64,000 nucleotides of DNA from an uncultured Bradyrhizobium sp. (GTDB taxonomy: Bacteria > Pseudomonadota > Alphaproteobacteria > Rhizobiales > Xanthobacteraceae): assembly GCF_947648125.1 (NCBI RefSeq), contig NZ_CANSMR010000035.1, positions 1-64,000 of the forward strand, read 5' to 3'. Under the pieces are notes generated by a model that searched no databases, had not been told where the DNA came from, and was given only the letters and a program-made list of their open reading frames with translations. Within the stretch, counting starts at the first letter, position 1. Each line of letters opens with the position of its first letter. Of the stretch, positions 33,943-41,769 are shown piece by piece. The translations under genes and the position numbers were made by a program.

Positions 33943-35502
33943 ATGGCTTCAGGGCATATTCGCCGTGTTGGGGTCGCGAAAATCGCCCGGTGGGTGTGGA
34001 GCTCGGACTTGACTCATCGCACGCTCGTACGCGCGCTTCTGACTTCGGCGGTCCTCGCCGCGGGTGTCATGCTCGCCGGCTGTGACAGCGATCAGATCTC
34101 GCTCGCGCAGAACGCCAAGGCCAACCAGCCGGTCCCGCCAAAGCTCGTCGCTGCCATGACCGAAAAGGACATGGACATGCAGTCGCCGATCCTGGTGCGG
34201 CTGTTCAAGCAGGAGGCCGAGCTCGAGGTCTGGAAGCAGACCCGCTCCGGCCAGTTCGCGCTGCTCAAGACCTACCCGATCTGCCGCTGGTCGGGCGATC
34301 TCGGCCCGAAGGTCCGCGAGGGTGACCGCCAGGCGCCCGAGGGATTCTATTCGATCAACCCGAGCCAGATGAATCCGCAGTCGGCCTACTATTTGTCGTT
34401 CAACACCGGCTATCCCAACGCGTTCGACAAGTCGCTCGGCCGCACCGGCTCGGAGCTGATGGTGCACGGCGACTGCTCGTCGCGCGGCTGCTACGCGATG
34501 ACCGACGAGCAGATCGCGGAGATCTATTCGCTCGGCCGCGAGTCGTTCTTCGGTGGCCAGAAGGCCTTCCAGTTTCAGGCCTATCCGTTCCGGATGACGC
34601 CGGTGAACATGGCCAAGCACCGCAACAACCCGAACATGCCTTTCTGGAAGATGATCAAGGAAGGCAACGATCATTTCGAGGTGACGAAGCAGGAGCCGAA
34701 GGTCGACTTCTGCGAGAAGAAATACGTCTTCGACGCGGTGAAGCCGCCGGACGCGACGCGCGATCCGGTGTTCAATGCATCGGCGAAGTGCCCGGCCTAT
34801 GTCATCCCCGAGGAGATCGCGAGCGCCGTGCGCGAGAAGGAGCAGCGCGACGACGCCGAGATGGCCAAATTGGCCGCGAAGGGTACGCCCGTGGCGCGCC
34901 TCAACACCGGCATCGACGGCGGCATGAACGCGATCTTCGCCTCGAAGATTCCCGAAGGAAACACCGGTCTGTCCGAAGGCGGCGACAGCCAGGCGCTGGC
35001 ATCGATGTCGCTCGCGCGCGCCCCCGGCACGATCCCCGGCACGGTCAATCCGCCGCGGCCCAATCTCGCGGTCCAGCGGGAAGAGCCTGTCGTGGCGACA
35101 ACGTCGTCGACCTCGGTCGCGACACCGTCGTCGACCACGCCCCCGGCCAGCACCCGTGTCGCTTCCGCGAACGCGTCCGACAAGTCGGAAGGCTTCTTCT
35201 CGAGCTTTGCCCGCAAGGTCGGCATCGGTGACGCCACCGCCGACGCCAGCAAGCCGTCCGCGTCGCCGTCCGCTCCGGCCGCCGCCGCACCGGCCAAGCC
35301 GAAAATCGCCGAGGCCAAGCCGCAATCGGTGGTGCGCGTCGCCCCGAAGGCCGAGGCGAAGCAGGCCGCCAAGCCCGCAGCGAAGCCGCAGGTCACCAAC
35401 GCCGCCGCCGCGCCGGCCACGACATCGTCGACCCAACTCGCCGGCTCCGCTCCGGTCGTGCAGACCAACTCGTTCGACACCCGCTTCTCCGCGGTGAAGT
35501 GA
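33943..35502 (+). CDS. L,D-transpeptidase (YafK-like) lipoprotein
   Basis: The product has 519 residues. A long basic N-terminus precedes a signal with lipobox VMLAGC, so the mature protein is probably a lipid-anchored envelope protein. The YkuD-type catalytic region is clear: QFALLKTYPICRWSGDLGPK, ... EGFYSINPSQMNP, ... LMVHGDCSSRGCYAMTDEQ, with the HG-x-SRGC-x-AM motif holding the nucleophile Cys. Such proteins cross-link peptidoglycan or attach proteins to it. The last ~170 residues are Pro/Ala/Thr/Ser-rich, low complexity, with several short VATTSST-type repeats. A second start within the frame (34012 region) would be nearer the signal. Confidence 0.88.
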   Translation: MASGHIRRVGVAKIARWVWSSDLTHRTLVRALLTSAVLAAGVMLAGCDSDQISLAQNAKANQPVPPKLVAAMTEKDMDMQSPILVRLFKQEAELEVWKQTRSGQFALLKTYPICRWSGDLGPKVREGDRQAPEGFYSINPSQMNPQSAYYLSFNTGYPNAFDKSLGRTGSELMVHGDCSSRGCYAMTDEQIAEIYSLGRESFFGGQKAFQFQAYPFRMTPVNMAKHRNNPNMPFWKMIKEGNDHFEVTKQEPKVDFCEKKYVFDAVKPPDATRDPVFNASAKCPAYVIPEEIASAVREKEQRDDAEMAKLAAKGTPVARLNTGIDGGMNAIFASKIPEGNTGLSEGGDSQALASMSLARAPGTIPGTVNPPRPNLAVQREEPVVATTSSTSVATPSSTTPPASTRVASANASDKSEGFFSSFARKVGIGDATADASKPSASPSAPAAAAPAKPKIAEAKPQSVVRVAPKAEAKQAAKPAAKPQVTNAAAAPATTSSTQLAGSAPVVQTNSFDTRFSAVK

Positions 35503-35579
35503 GCGCGGGCGGCGCGACTGCGCACAGACAGGTCGCTGCCGCGAGTCGCAATACTGCTGTAGCGCAAACAATCTCCAAC

Positions 35580-35704
35580 CGTCGTCCTGGCGAAAGCCAG
35601 GACCCATAACCACAGAATTGTGTTGGCGAGGAAAGCTGTGGCCCCAGCGTCGCGCAACAATTGATATTTGGGGTAATGGGTCCTGGCTTTCGCCAGGACG
35701 ACGA
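35580..35704. repeat. Long palindromic repeat, family B copy 4 (inverted)
   Basis: Arms CGTCGTCCTGGCGAAAGCC / GGCTTTCGCCAGGACGACG surround a centre that reads as the reverse of copies 1-3 (CCATAACCAC first, GGGGTAATGGG last). It fills most of the gap between the L,D-transpeptidase and NTF2-like genes. Confidence 0.85.
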
Positions 35705-35806
35705 TGAGGATGGCAATCGTAGCCCCCTTCGCCGCCACATTCCCCTTGCCAATCACGCGTAGACGGTCGCCAGATCATGCACGCGGGGCACAGCCGGGAG
35801 GTTGCG

Positions 35807-36202
35807 ATGGACGATCGAGCCGTACGCACGGCGCTGGAGCGCCATTGGGAGGCTTCGGACGCGAGCGATTTCGAGCGCGAGCACGACATCTATCGCGAGG
35901 ATGCGGTGCTCGATTATCCGCAATCGGGCGAGCGGATCCGCGGCCGGCGCAACATTCAGCAGAGCCGCACGGTGCAGCCGAACAAGAAGCGCTTCGCGAT
36001 CCAGCGCATGATCGGCGGCGGCGACCTCTGGGTTACCGAGTTCGTGCTGACCTATGACGGCATCCCGTCCTACACGGTGAGCATCATGGAATTCCGCGAC
36101 GGACAGGTCGTCCACGAAACGCAGTATTTCGCCGACCGGTTCGAGCCATCGCCGTCGCGCGCGCACCTTGTCGAACACGTCGGCGGGACGCCGTCGCGTT
36201 GA
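35807..36202 (+). CDS. NTF2-like (SnoaL) superfamily protein
   Basis: The product has 131 residues from ATG 35807, with GGGAGG upstream; the frame also opens at 35777. The pattern is a short cone-shaped NTF2 fold: ALERHWEASDASDFEREHDI, YREDAVLDYPQSGERIRGR, NIQQSRT, and a C-terminal sheet SYTVSIMEFRDGQVVHETQY. These folds serve as isomerases, hydrolases or ligand binders; no catalytic residues can be assigned. It is a single cytoplasmic gene after a repeat. Confidence 0.82.
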   Translation: MDDRAVRTALERHWEASDASDFEREHDIYREDAVLDYPQSGERIRGRRNIQQSRTVQPNKKRFAIQRMIGGGDLWVTEFVLTYDGIPSYTVSIMEFRDGQVVHETQYFADRFEPSPSRAHLVEHVGGTPSR

Positions 36203-36236
36203 TCAAAAAGACTTACGCCGCACCGGCTGCTGACGG

Positions 36237-36467
36237 TTACATGCCGTGGCTTTCGAAAACCTTCTTGCAGCTTCGGCTCAGACTGGCGCGTTTCATCTGA
36301 AGGCAGCTCTGCACGGCGCCGTCATTGCCGAGGTCCTTGCGGCAGAAACGCTGTGCGTCGCGCGAGCACGCACTCTGTTCCTCTTTGGTGCCGGAATGCT
36401 GAGCAAATACGGCACCGCTGCTCAACATCGCAACGACACCGAAAGCGACGATCGAAAGATAGCGCAT
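36237..36467 (-). CDS. Small secreted Cys-rich protein
   Basis: The product has 76 residues with a clear signal peptide (MRYLSIVAFGVVAMLSSGAV, cleavage near FAQ). The mature 53 residues contain four cysteines in the pattern SACSRDAQRFCRKDLGND ... VQSCLQMKRASLSRSCKKV. This is the C-x7-C ... C-x11-C layout of the Golgi-apparatus-type Cys-rich repeat family found in many rhizobial secreted peptides. It would be disulfide-bonded in the periplasm; the role is unknown. It is bordered by the NTF2-like gene (convergent) and the rcnR-like gene (same strand, 107-nt gap). Confidence 0.8.
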   Translation of the reverse strand: MRYLSIVAFGVVAMLSSGAVFAQHSGTKEEQSACSRDAQRFCRKDLGNDGAVQSCLQMKRASLSRSCKKVFESHGM

Positions 36468-36574
36468 CGATGAATCCTCCCGCTGGCTAACGGCAGGCGG
36501 CGCCCTTCGTTCCTGGGAACCAGGGGCGTGACTTGGCTGGCTTTGGCTTGCTGGAGCCCTTGCCGGCTATCGCT

Positions 36575-36853
36575 TTACTTGAGGTAGGTGCGGACGACAT
36601 CGATCAGGTCCGCCGCGCCCTGCGCCTTCTCGGGGTTTTTCTCTTGCGCGGGATCGACGACGTGATGACGGATATGATCTTCGAGCAGCTCGGCGGTCAG
36701 CCCGTTCACCGCACCGCGCACCGAGGCGACCAGCATCAGCACGTCGGCACAGCCGAGCTCGGATTCGAGCGCACGCTCGACCGCCTCGATCTGTCCCTTG
36801 ATGCGCCTGACCCGGCCCATCAGCTTGGACTTGTGCTTGATGGTATGCGACAT
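36575..36853 (-). CDS. RcnR-type Ni/Co-responsive repressor (CsoR/RcnR/FrmR family)
   Basis: The 92-residue all-helical repressor starts MSHTIKHKSKLMGRVRRIKG. Counting from the start Met, it has His3, Cys35, His60 and His64, which is the Ni/Co ligand set of E. coli RcnR (N-terminus, His3, Cys35, His60, His64). FrmR-type sensors lack His64 and often His3. GQIEAVERALE and VRGAVNGLTAELLEDHIRHH match the family. ATG 36853 is chosen because it puts these ligands in register. It is divergent, with a 61-bp gap carrying a G-tract operator, from a probable outer-membrane protein gene. Confidence 0.9.
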   Translation of the reverse strand: MSHTIKHKSKLMGRVRRIKGQIEAVERALESELGCADVLMLVASVRGAVNGLTAELLEDHIRHHVVDPAQEKNPEKAQGAADLIDVVRTYLK

Positions 36854-36863
36854 GAATCGTAAT

Positions 36864-36880
36864 ATAGGGGGGTACCCTAT
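36864..36880. promoter_or_regulatory. RcnR/CsoR-type G-tract operator
   Basis: ATAGGGGGGTACCCTAT is a run of six G flanked by inverted AT-rich ends (ATAGGG / CCCTAT), the class of site bound by RcnR and CsoR relatives (G/C tract with flanking inverted repeats). It lies 10 nt upstream of the repressor start and 34 nt upstream of the divergent gene, so it can control both. The match is by eye. Confidence 0.7.
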
Positions 36881-36914
36881 TTTGATCAAGCGACAGTTTA
36901 CCCCAGGCAGGGCG

Positions 36915-37892
36915 ATGGCGAGCAGGCCGATAACTCTCCGCAGAGGCGCGTTCCTGATCGCGCCGCTGCTGTGGACGCAGGCGGCGCACGCGCATGGCAT
37001 CGCCGGCAATCGTTATTTCGCCGGCACGATGACATTCGACGACCCCGCCGTCGCCGACGAGCTCATCCTGCCCAATTTCAGCTACCTCGATCATCCCGCA
37101 CAGGGCAGCAATGTCGCCGAGAGCCGCATCAATGGGGCCTTTGCCCGCCTGTTGACGCCGACGCTCGCGTTCACCGTCGACAGCTCATGGCTCCACCAGA
37201 ACTGGCCAACCGGCCGCACGTCAGGCTTCGACAAGACCAATATCGGTCTCAAGTATGAGGCTTACCGCGACAATCGCCACGAAGCGCTGATGTCGGTCAG
37301 CCTCGCCTGGGGCATCGGCCACTCCGGTGCCGTCGCGGTCGGCGCGGACGCGCCCGACACGATCCAGCCGGGCATCTTCTTCGGCAAGGGGTTTGGCGAC
37401 CTCCCGGACTCGGTGTCATGGCTGCGCCCGTTTGCCGTCACCGGCGCGGTCGTCGGCGAGGTTCCCCTCGGCACGGCAGGCCGGGCACTGGCGCCCAATC
37501 CGGTGACAGGCCGGTTTGACACCATCCTTTCGCCCGCAGTCGAGACGCTGCACTGGGGCTTCTCGATCCAGTACAGCACGCTGTATCTGACAAAGCGGTT
37601 CGACGGCGGACCGCCGAAGGACGAGCCGTTGAATCAATTGGTGCCGCTGGTTGAGTTCCAGTTCGACAGCCCGCGCGGCCAGGCGACCGCCGCGACCGCA
37701 AATCCCGGCTTCGCGTATGTGGCGGTGACCTGGCAGGTCGCCGCCGAGGCGATCATCCCGCTCAGCCGCGCCGGCGGTACCGGGCCGGGCTTCCGGGCCC
37801 AGTTGCTGCTCTTCCTCGATGACCTTGTGCCATCGCTGTTCAGGAAGCCGCTGTTGAGCGACCGGCCCGAGCGCAGCCAGATTGCTTGGTAG
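36915..37892 (+). CDS. Probable outer-membrane beta-barrel protein under RcnR-like control
   Basis: The product has 325 residues from ATG 36915. A signal peptide (about 1-23, MASRPITLRRGAFLIAPLLW, ending AHAHG) is followed by amphipathic beta-strand-like segments: FARLLTPTLAFTVDSSW, TNIGLKYEAYRD, ALMSVSLAWGI, TLHWGFSIQYSTLYLT, AYVAVTWQVAAEAI. It ends with a longer tail. The pattern is that of an outer-membrane porin or transporter-like protein, but the family is not recognised. The divergent RcnR gene and operator suggest a role in Ni/Co entry, efflux or binding; that is inference. It ends just before a repeat element. Confidence 0.68.
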   Translation: MASRPITLRRGAFLIAPLLWTQAAHAHGIAGNRYFAGTMTFDDPAVADELILPNFSYLDHPAQGSNVAESRINGAFARLLTPTLAFTVDSSWLHQNWPTGRTSGFDKTNIGLKYEAYRDNRHEALMSVSLAWGIGHSGAVAVGADAPDTIQPGIFFGKGFGDLPDSVSWLRPFAVTGAVVGEVPLGTAGRALAPNPVTGRFDTILSPAVETLHWGFSIQYSTLYLTKRFDGGPPKDEPLNQLVPLVEFQFDSPRGQATAATANPGFAYVAVTWQVAAEAIIPLSRAGGTGPGFRAQLLLFLDDLVPSLFRKPLLSDRPERSQIAW

Positions 37893-37908
37893 GCGAGGCT
37901 TTCAGGCG

Positions 37909-38012
37909 CTGGAGCTTCGGTTCTGATTGAATCAGAACCGAAGCTCCAGATTCTTGTTTTGACGCGTTTTCTTCACGCGAACCGGCGTCCACTTCGCTCG
38001 AAAACGCTCTAC
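37909..38012 (-). repeat. MITE-like element, family C copy 4
   Basis: It reads from CTGGAGC at 37909 to GCTCTAC at 38012, with the same two stems as copy 2 (GCTTCGGTTCTGATTGAATC and the AAAACGC/GCGTTTTC pair); borders are about 100 nt apart. The left border has diverged to CTGG. Its right border supplies the stop codon of the livF-like gene (TAG on the minus strand at 38009-38011). Confidence 0.85.
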
Positions 38013-38710
38013 GGCGCCAGATAGCGCAGCAACTCTGGATCGTTGCGCACCTCGCTCGCCCCGCCTTGCAGCGCGACGCGGCCGCGGTCCAGCACATAGG
38101 CATAGTCGGCGACGCGTAGCGCGAGGTCGAGGTGCTGCTCGACGATCACGACCGAGATGTTCTTGGCGAGCTCGATCAGCCGCTCGGTGATCTCCTCGAT
38201 CACGCCGATCCAGACGCCTTCGGTCGGCTCGTCCAATAGCAGCAGCTTCGGATTGCCGAGCATGGCGCGGCCGATCGCCAGCATCTTGCGTTCGCCGCCG
38301 GACAGCGTGCCGGCCGGCTGGTCGAGACGCTGGCCAAGCTTGGGGAAGATCGCCAGCACGCGATCGACCGCGCCGGCGTCGGAATTGGTCAGCGAGCCGA
38401 CGGCGAGATTGTCGCGCACTGAAAGCCGGGCGAACACCGAATGCTCCTGCGGCACATAGCCGATGCCGGACCGCACGCGCTCCTCGGTACGGCGGCGCGT
38501 GATGTCGCGGCCGTCGAAGAACAGTTCGCCCTGCGAGCTCGTAAGCTCGCCGACGATGGTCTTCATCAGCGTGGTCTTGCCGGCGCCGTTGCGGCCGAGC
38601 ACGGCGACGCCGCCGCGCCAGGGAATGCCGATGTTGATATCGAACAGGACCTGGCTGCGGCCATAACCGGCATCGAGATGCCGGATATCGAGGAAGGATT
38701 GGTCAGGCAC
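38009..38710 (-). CDS. ABC transporter ATP-binding protein, LivF/UrtE type
   Basis: The product has 233 residues. Walker A GRNGAGKTTLMK lies at about 40-51, signature TLSGGERKMLAIGRAM at about 138-153, and Walker B LLLLDEPTEGVWIG follows. This is the second, shorter ATPase of the HAAT (branched-chain amino acid/urea) importer family and powers uptake together with the LivG-like ATPase. It starts 8 nt inside the end of livG, so they are translated together. The stop is donated by the adjoining repeat element. Confidence 0.92.
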   Translation of the reverse strand: MPDQSFLDIRHLDAGYGRSQVLFDINIGIPWRGGVAVLGRNGAGKTTLMKTIVGELTSSQGELFFDGRDITRRRTEERVRSGIGYVPQEHSVFARLSVRDNLAVGSLTNSDAGAVDRVLAIFPKLGQRLDQPAGTLSGGERKMLAIGRAMLGNPKLLLLDEPTEGVWIGVIEEITERLIELAKNISVVIVEQHLDLALRVADYAYVLDRGRVALQGGASEVRNDPELLRYLAP

Positions 38711-39437
38711 GGCGAAGATATATCTCCTGGACGTTTCTGTTGGCCTGGATTTCCGCGACCGTCCCCGACGCCAGCACCTTGCCCTGGTCGAGCACGGTGA
38801 GACGGTCGCAGATGTCGCGGATGAAATCGAGGTCGTGTTCGACGATGACGAGCGAGCAATGCTGTTTGATCGGCTGCAACAGCTCGCCGGTGACGCGACG
38901 CTCCTCGAGGCTCATGCCGCCGGTCGGCTCGTCCAGCAGCAACAGCCGCGGCTTGCCGGCGAGCGCCATCGCGATCTCGAGCCATTGCTGCTGGCCGTGC
39001 GACAGGGCCGCTGCGGCATCATACGCGCGATCGGCAAGCCGGAACTGGGTCAGCATCGTCATCACCTGGTCGTGCAGCCTGTTGCGGGTGCGCGACAGCA
39101 CCAGATCGAACAGCGACGAATGTGCCTGCAGCGCCAGCAGGATGTTGTCGTACAGCGTCAGCGTCGGCAGCACCGAGGTGATCTGGAATTTCAGGCTCAT
39201 GCCGGCGCGGGCGCGCTCGGTCGGCGTGAACGCCGTGATGTCGGTGTTGACGAACGAGACCTTGCCCGTGGTCGGCACCTCGGCGCCGGCGACGCATTTC
39301 ATCAGCGTGCTCTTGCCCGAGCCGTTGGGGCCGATCAGCCCATGAAACTCATTCTCCCCGACGGTCAGCGCCGCACCGTCGAGCGCGGTGAGCTTGCCGT
39401 ACACCTTGCTGATGCCTGACGCCTCAAGGAGCGGCAT
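38703..39437 (-). CDS. ABC transporter ATP-binding protein, LivG/UrtD type
   Basis: The product has 244 residues from ATG 39437 (AAAGGAGA upstream; the frame opens at 39482). Walker A GPNGSGKSTLMK, signature ALSHGQQQWLEIAMAL (LSHGQ in place of LSGGQ) and Walker B LLLLDEPTGGMSLEERR are clear. LSHGQ is common in the urea/amide subgroup (UrtD), which fits the amidase in the same run. It overlaps livM by 14 nt. Confidence 0.92.
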   Translation of the reverse strand: MPLLEASGISKVYGKLTALDGAALTVGENEFHGLIGPNGSGKSTLMKCVAGAEVPTTGKVSFVNTDITAFTPTERARAGMSLKFQITSVLPTLTLYDNILLALQAHSSLFDLVLSRTRNRLHDQVMTMLTQFRLADRAYDAAAALSHGQQQWLEIAMALAGKPRLLLLDEPTGGMSLEERRVTGELLQPIKQHCSLVIVEHDLDFIRDICDRLTVLDQGKVLASGTVAEIQANRNVQEIYLRRA

Positions 39438-40536
39438 TGCCGGTCTCCTTTGGCTTTGGCGCCTTGCTTGGTCCCTTGCCAAAGCTGCCGACCCGCTCGC
39501 GCTCGCCGAGCACGAAGGAGACCAGCCCGAGCGGGCGGAACATGATCACGAGCAGCAGCAGCACGCCGAGGATGATCGGCCAGACGTCGCGGTAATTGTC
39601 CGACAGCCAGAAGCTGACACCCTCGATAATCACGGTGCCGATCACCGCGCCGATCAGGGTGCCGGAGCCGCCGAACAACACGTAGAGCACGACCTGGGTC
39701 GAGAACACGACGCCCAGCATGTTGGGCCAGACAAATCCTTCGTGGAAGGCATAGAGGCTGCCGGCCAGACCGGCGATCGTGCCACCGACCGCGAAGATGA
39801 TCGCCTTCAGGTGTTGCGCCTTGTAGCCGAAGAAGGCGATGCGCTGTTCGTTCTCGCGCAGGCCGGCGAGCGCGAGGCCAAATTGCGAACGGATCAGGAA
39901 GCGGCACAGCAGGTAGACGACCACGAGGATGCCGAGCACCATGTAATAGTAAACCGGCCCCTCCTCGAACTCGTAGCTGCCGAGGGTGAGCGGCGGGATC
40001 GACGGGATGCCGTTCTGGCCGCCGAGATAATACCAGCCGCGCGCCAGCCGGTCCGCGGCATAGGAGCCGGTCAGGGTGCCGAGCGAGACGAAGATCACGC
40101 TCGAGGGATAGCGCCCGAGCAGCAGGAAGCCGCCGAGCAGCAGCGATGCCGTGAGGCCGATCAAGGTGCCCGCCGGCAGGATCAGGAGGATCGAGGTGAC
40201 GTTGAGATCGCGCGCGAGCAATGCCACGCCGTAGCCGGCGGCGCCGAAGAACAGCGCCTGGCCGAAGCTCATGATGCCGGCATAGCCCCACACCAGGTCA
40301 AACGACAGCGCGAACAGCGCGAGGATCACCACGCGGGTGGCGAACACCGTGAGATAATCCTGCAGCACCCATGGCAGGACCAGTGCGATCAAGAGCACCA
40401 GCCCTTCCACGATCGGCAGGACCTTCCATCCTGCCGATGCCTGTCTCGCCGGCGCGCTCGCGGCCGGTGCACCCTCACGCGTCACGACATCCGGTCCCTC
40501 ACCGATGCGTGCGACGGCCTGCTCTGCTCCACCCAT
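39424..40536 (-). CDS. ABC transporter permease, LivM/UrtC type
   Basis: The product has 370 residues from ATG 40536. About ten membrane segments follow a 45-residue hydrophilic start. The family patterns YAGIMSFGQALFFGAAGYGV and GSLYAFHEGFVWPNMLGVVF / GGSGTLIGAVIGTVIIEG are present. It is one of the two inner-membrane channels of the HAAT importer. The longer frame to 40611 runs into the binding-protein gene. Spacing to the binding-protein stop is 7 nt. Confidence 0.92.
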   Translation of the reverse strand: MGGAEQAVARIGEGPDVVTREGAPAASAPARQASAGWKVLPIVEGLVLLIALVLPWVLQDYLTVFATRVVILALFALSFDLVWGYAGIMSFGQALFFGAAGYGVALLARDLNVTSILLILPAGTLIGLTASLLLGGFLLLGRYPSSVIFVSLGTLTGSYAADRLARGWYYLGGQNGIPSIPPLTLGSYEFEEGPVYYYMVLGILVVVYLLCRFLIRSQFGLALAGLRENEQRIAFFGYKAQHLKAIIFAVGGTIAGLAGSLYAFHEGFVWPNMLGVVFSTQVVLYVLFGGSGTLIGAVIGTVIIEGVSFWLSDNYRDVWPIILGVLLLLVIMFRPLGLVSFVLGERERVGSFGKGPSKAPKPKETGNAAP

Positions 40537-40543
40537 TGACTGC

Positions 40544-41764
40544 TCAGCATTCCTTGGGATCGACGAGACCGGCGCTGCGCGCCACGATCTCATAGTTCCC
40601 GCCCTTGGCAACAGCGGTGTACATTTTCATCTTGCAGTGACGCTTGCCGGGAACCATTTCGGCGGGTCCGCCGGGGCCTTCGGCGATCTTGGCGTGATCG
40701 AGCGCGGCCGCAACCGAGTCGCGGTCGACCTTGCCGGCTTCCTTGGCCGCGGCTTCCCAGAGCTTGAGGCCGCGATAGGTTCCGGTGGCGGCGCTGCCGG
40801 CCGCGAACAGGAAGTTGCCCGGGAAATCCTTCTCATAGGCCGCCTGGATCTTGGCGTTGAACGGATCCTCCTTGGTAAGCACCTTGAAATAATCGAGGCA
40901 GCTCGCCAATCCCTCGATCTCGCTCGCCTGATTGATGTTGAGCGTGTTCTCGTCATAGTAGACGCAGGCGAGCCGCCCGCCGTTCTTGAGGAAGCCGGCT
41001 TCATAGAGCTGCTTGAAGAACGGGCCGACGCCCGGCGGGATCACGGTGTTGAAGACGACGTCGACCTTGTTGGAGATGATGCGGTTGACGGTCGCCGAGA
41101 AGTCGACTTGGTCGAGCGGGTAGTACTCCTCGAACACGACCTCGCCGCCATTGGCCTCGATCACCTTGCGGGCGTAGACGTTGAGCGTGTGCGGCCAGAC
41201 ATAGTTGGCGCTCGGCAGCGCGAACTTCTTGCCGCCGTTCTTGATCAGCCACGGGATGAACTCGTCGCATTGCTGCGCCGGCGTCGGCCCGGTGCAGAAC
41301 AGATAGGGCGTGCACTCCTTGCCCTCGTAGAGCTGCGGATAGATGTAGAGCGTCTTGCCGCGCGCCACGATCGGGTCCTTGATCGCGTTGCGCATCGACG
41401 AGGTGATGCCGCCCAGCACCATGTCGACCTTGTCGCGCTGGATCAGCTTGCGGACGTTGCCGACCGCGACCGATTCGTTCGAGGCGGTGTCCTCGATATA
41501 GAGCTCGAGCGGCCGGCCGAGCAGGCCGCCGCCCGCGTTGATCTCCTTGATCACCATCTTGGCGACATTGGCGTCGGCATTGCCGGCATAGGCGATCGGG
41601 CCGGTCAGGTCGGTCGCAATGCCGACCTTGATCGGGCCCTCGGCGGCATTGGCCCATTCGGGCCTCACCACCCAGCTGCCGACCCCGGTCGCGAGCGCCC
41701 CGGTCGCGAAGGCGAAATTGCTCATGAAGCGGCGGCGCGTGAGATTCATGCGTTCAATCGACAT
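40544..41764 (-). CDS. Amide/urea-type substrate-binding protein (Tat-exported)
   Basis: The product has 406 residues from ATG 41764. The leader MNLTRRRFMSNFAFATGAL contains a twin-arginine motif, suggesting Tat export of a folded protein. The body is of the AmiC/UrtA class (Peripla_BP_5-like): VGIATDLTGPIAYAGNADAN, EINAGGGLLGRPLELYIEDT, and LFCTGPTPAQQCDEFIPWLI, then ANYVWPHTLNVYARKVIEAN. It would deliver a short amide, urea or similar polar compound to the LivHM-type permeases. The amidase gene upstream in the same run supports an amide. The exact substrate is unknown. Confidence 0.9.
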   Translation of the reverse strand: MSIERMNLTRRRFMSNFAFATGALATGVGSWVVRPEWANAAEGPIKVGIATDLTGPIAYAGNADANVAKMVIKEINAGGGLLGRPLELYIEDTASNESVAVGNVRKLIQRDKVDMVLGGITSSMRNAIKDPIVARGKTLYIYPQLYEGKECTPYLFCTGPTPAQQCDEFIPWLIKNGGKKFALPSANYVWPHTLNVYARKVIEANGGEVVFEEYYPLDQVDFSATVNRIISNKVDVVFNTVIPPGVGPFFKQLYEAGFLKNGGRLACVYYDENTLNINQASEIEGLASCLDYFKVLTKEDPFNAKIQAAYEKDFPGNFLFAAGSAATGTYRGLKLWEAAAKEAGKVDRDSVAAALDHAKIAEGPGGPAEMVPGKRHCKMKMYTAVAKGGNYEIVARSAGLVDPKEC

Positions 41765-41769
41765 GGTGA

